Shown here: in pieces, positions 5,914-6,412 of the stretch
How positions within the stretch are numbered: the first letter of the stretch is position 1
How the letters are laid out: each line of letters opens with the position of its first letter
Origin: an uncultured bacterium
GTDB lineage: Bacteria > Bacillota > Clostridia > Oscillospirales > Ruminococcaceae
Assembly: GCA_905214265.1 (NCBI GenBank)
Contig: CAJMLQ010000155.1
Location: 1-6,412, forward strand
Direction: 5' to 3'
Length of the DNA: 6,412 nt
Notes under the pieces: generated by a model
The model's database searches: none
Told to the model about the DNA's origin: nothing
What the model saw: the letters and a program-made list of their open reading frames with translations, nothing else
Program-made: the position numbers and the translations under genes

Positions 5914-6412
5914 TTAGTTTTTCAGGCTCTGGAGGGGCGCGGGGATCCGGCCGCCCCGGCGAATGAAGGCTGCGGGGCTGACAGTGCTAACCTTCATGAC
6001 CGGGCCGCTGCCCAGCAGACCGCCGAATTCCAGCTCATCCCCGACAGTTTTGCCGATGGCGGGGATGACGCGGACCGCCGTAGTCTTGGAGTTGACCATG
6101 CCGATAGCGGCCTCGTCGGCAATGATGGCGGAGATTACCTCTGCGGGGGTGTCACCGGGGATGACGATCATGTCCAGGCCCACCGAGCAGACGGCAGTCA
6201 TTGCCTCCAGTTTCTCAATGGACAGGGCGCCGCAGCGGGCGGCGTCGATCATGCCGGCGGCCTCAGAGGCCGTGATGAAGGCGCCGGAGAGTCCGCCGAC
6301 GGAAGAGGAAGCAAAGACACCGCCCTTCTTCACGGCATCGTTCAGCATGGCGAGCACAGCAGTAGAGCCCGGAGCTCCGATAGAGGACAAACCGACGCTC
6401 TGGAAGATTTCA
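5914..6412 (-). CDS. UPF0210/DUF711 family protein (PFL family), 3' part
   Basis: The C-terminal 165 or so residues of a protein normally about 450 long; the frame runs open off the right edge and ends at TAA 5916-5914. Diagnostic family segments are EIFQSVGLSSIGAPGSTA, LNDAVKKGGVFASSSVGGLSGAFI, AMTAVCSVGLDMIVIPGDTP, IADEAAIGMVNSKTTAVRVIP and FGGLLGSGPVM. Reading begins at the window edge; the TTG at 6390 is only an internal codon. Databases name this family 'PFL family' or UPF0210 for its relation to the pyruvate formate-lyase-like fold, but no enzymatic activity is established. Elsewhere it commonly follows a small ACT-domain gene (UPF0237), which here would lie beyond the window. It is the most upstream visible gene of the - strand operon. 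Family assignment is firm; function is unknown. Confidence 0.92.
   Translation of the reverse strand, partial: EIFQSVGLSSIGAPGSTAVLAMLNDAVKKGGVFASSSVGGLSGAFITASEAAGMIDAARCGALSIEKLEAMTAVCSVGLDMIVIPGDTPAEVISAIIADEAAIGMVNSKTTAVRVIPAIGKTVGDELEFGGLLGSGPVMKVSTVSPAAFIRRGGRIPAPLQSLKN

Overview
The window looks like chromosomal DNA from a fairly GC-rich member of the Firmicutes/Clostridia, probably a gut Oscillospiraceae-type bacterium. This is an inference from the gene families, the murA / YycJ-type hydrolase / rlmH neighbourhood, strong purine-rich Shine-Dalgarno sites and short intrinsic terminators. No 16S gene or other decisive taxonomic marker is present.

Left half, + strand (1-3563): the 3' end of a murA gene (peptidoglycan precursor synthesis), whose frame is interrupted by two stops close to the window edge; a YycJ/WalJ-type metallo-beta-lactamase-fold hydrolase; rlmH, the 23S rRNA pseudouridine-1915 methyltransferase, overlapping the hydrolase by 4 nt; and a full-length typA/bipA ribosome-associated GTPase starting at TTG. 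A small terminator-like hairpin lies in the murA-hydrolase gap, and another sits directly before the bipA ribosome binding site. The second could act as an attenuator rather than a full stop. The theme is housekeeping: cell wall, DNA/cell-cycle hydrolase, ribosome modification and ribosome assembly or stress.

Centre (3564-3605): a strong 15-bp hairpin with tracts suitable for termination on both strands. It separates the + strand block from a convergent - strand block.

Right half, - strand (6412 back to 3606): the 3' part of a UPF0210/DUF711 ('PFL family') gene, a GNAT N-acetyltransferase, an HSL-type alpha/beta-hydrolase (esterase/lipase-like) and a VanW-family protein. Intergenic gaps are 30, 16 and 9 nt, so they very likely form one operon, read toward the central terminator. 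Its promoter and first gene(s) lie beyond the right edge. The VanW protein resembles the stand-alone VanW of vanB-type clusters in length and core motif, but no vancomycin-resistance genes are visible.

I see no mobile element, CRISPR array, tRNA, rRNA or phage gene, and no gene-free stretch above 300 bases. Apart from the broken murA frame, the possible bipA attenuator and the uncharacterised four-gene operon, this is an ordinary core region. I do not see a convincing undescribed system.
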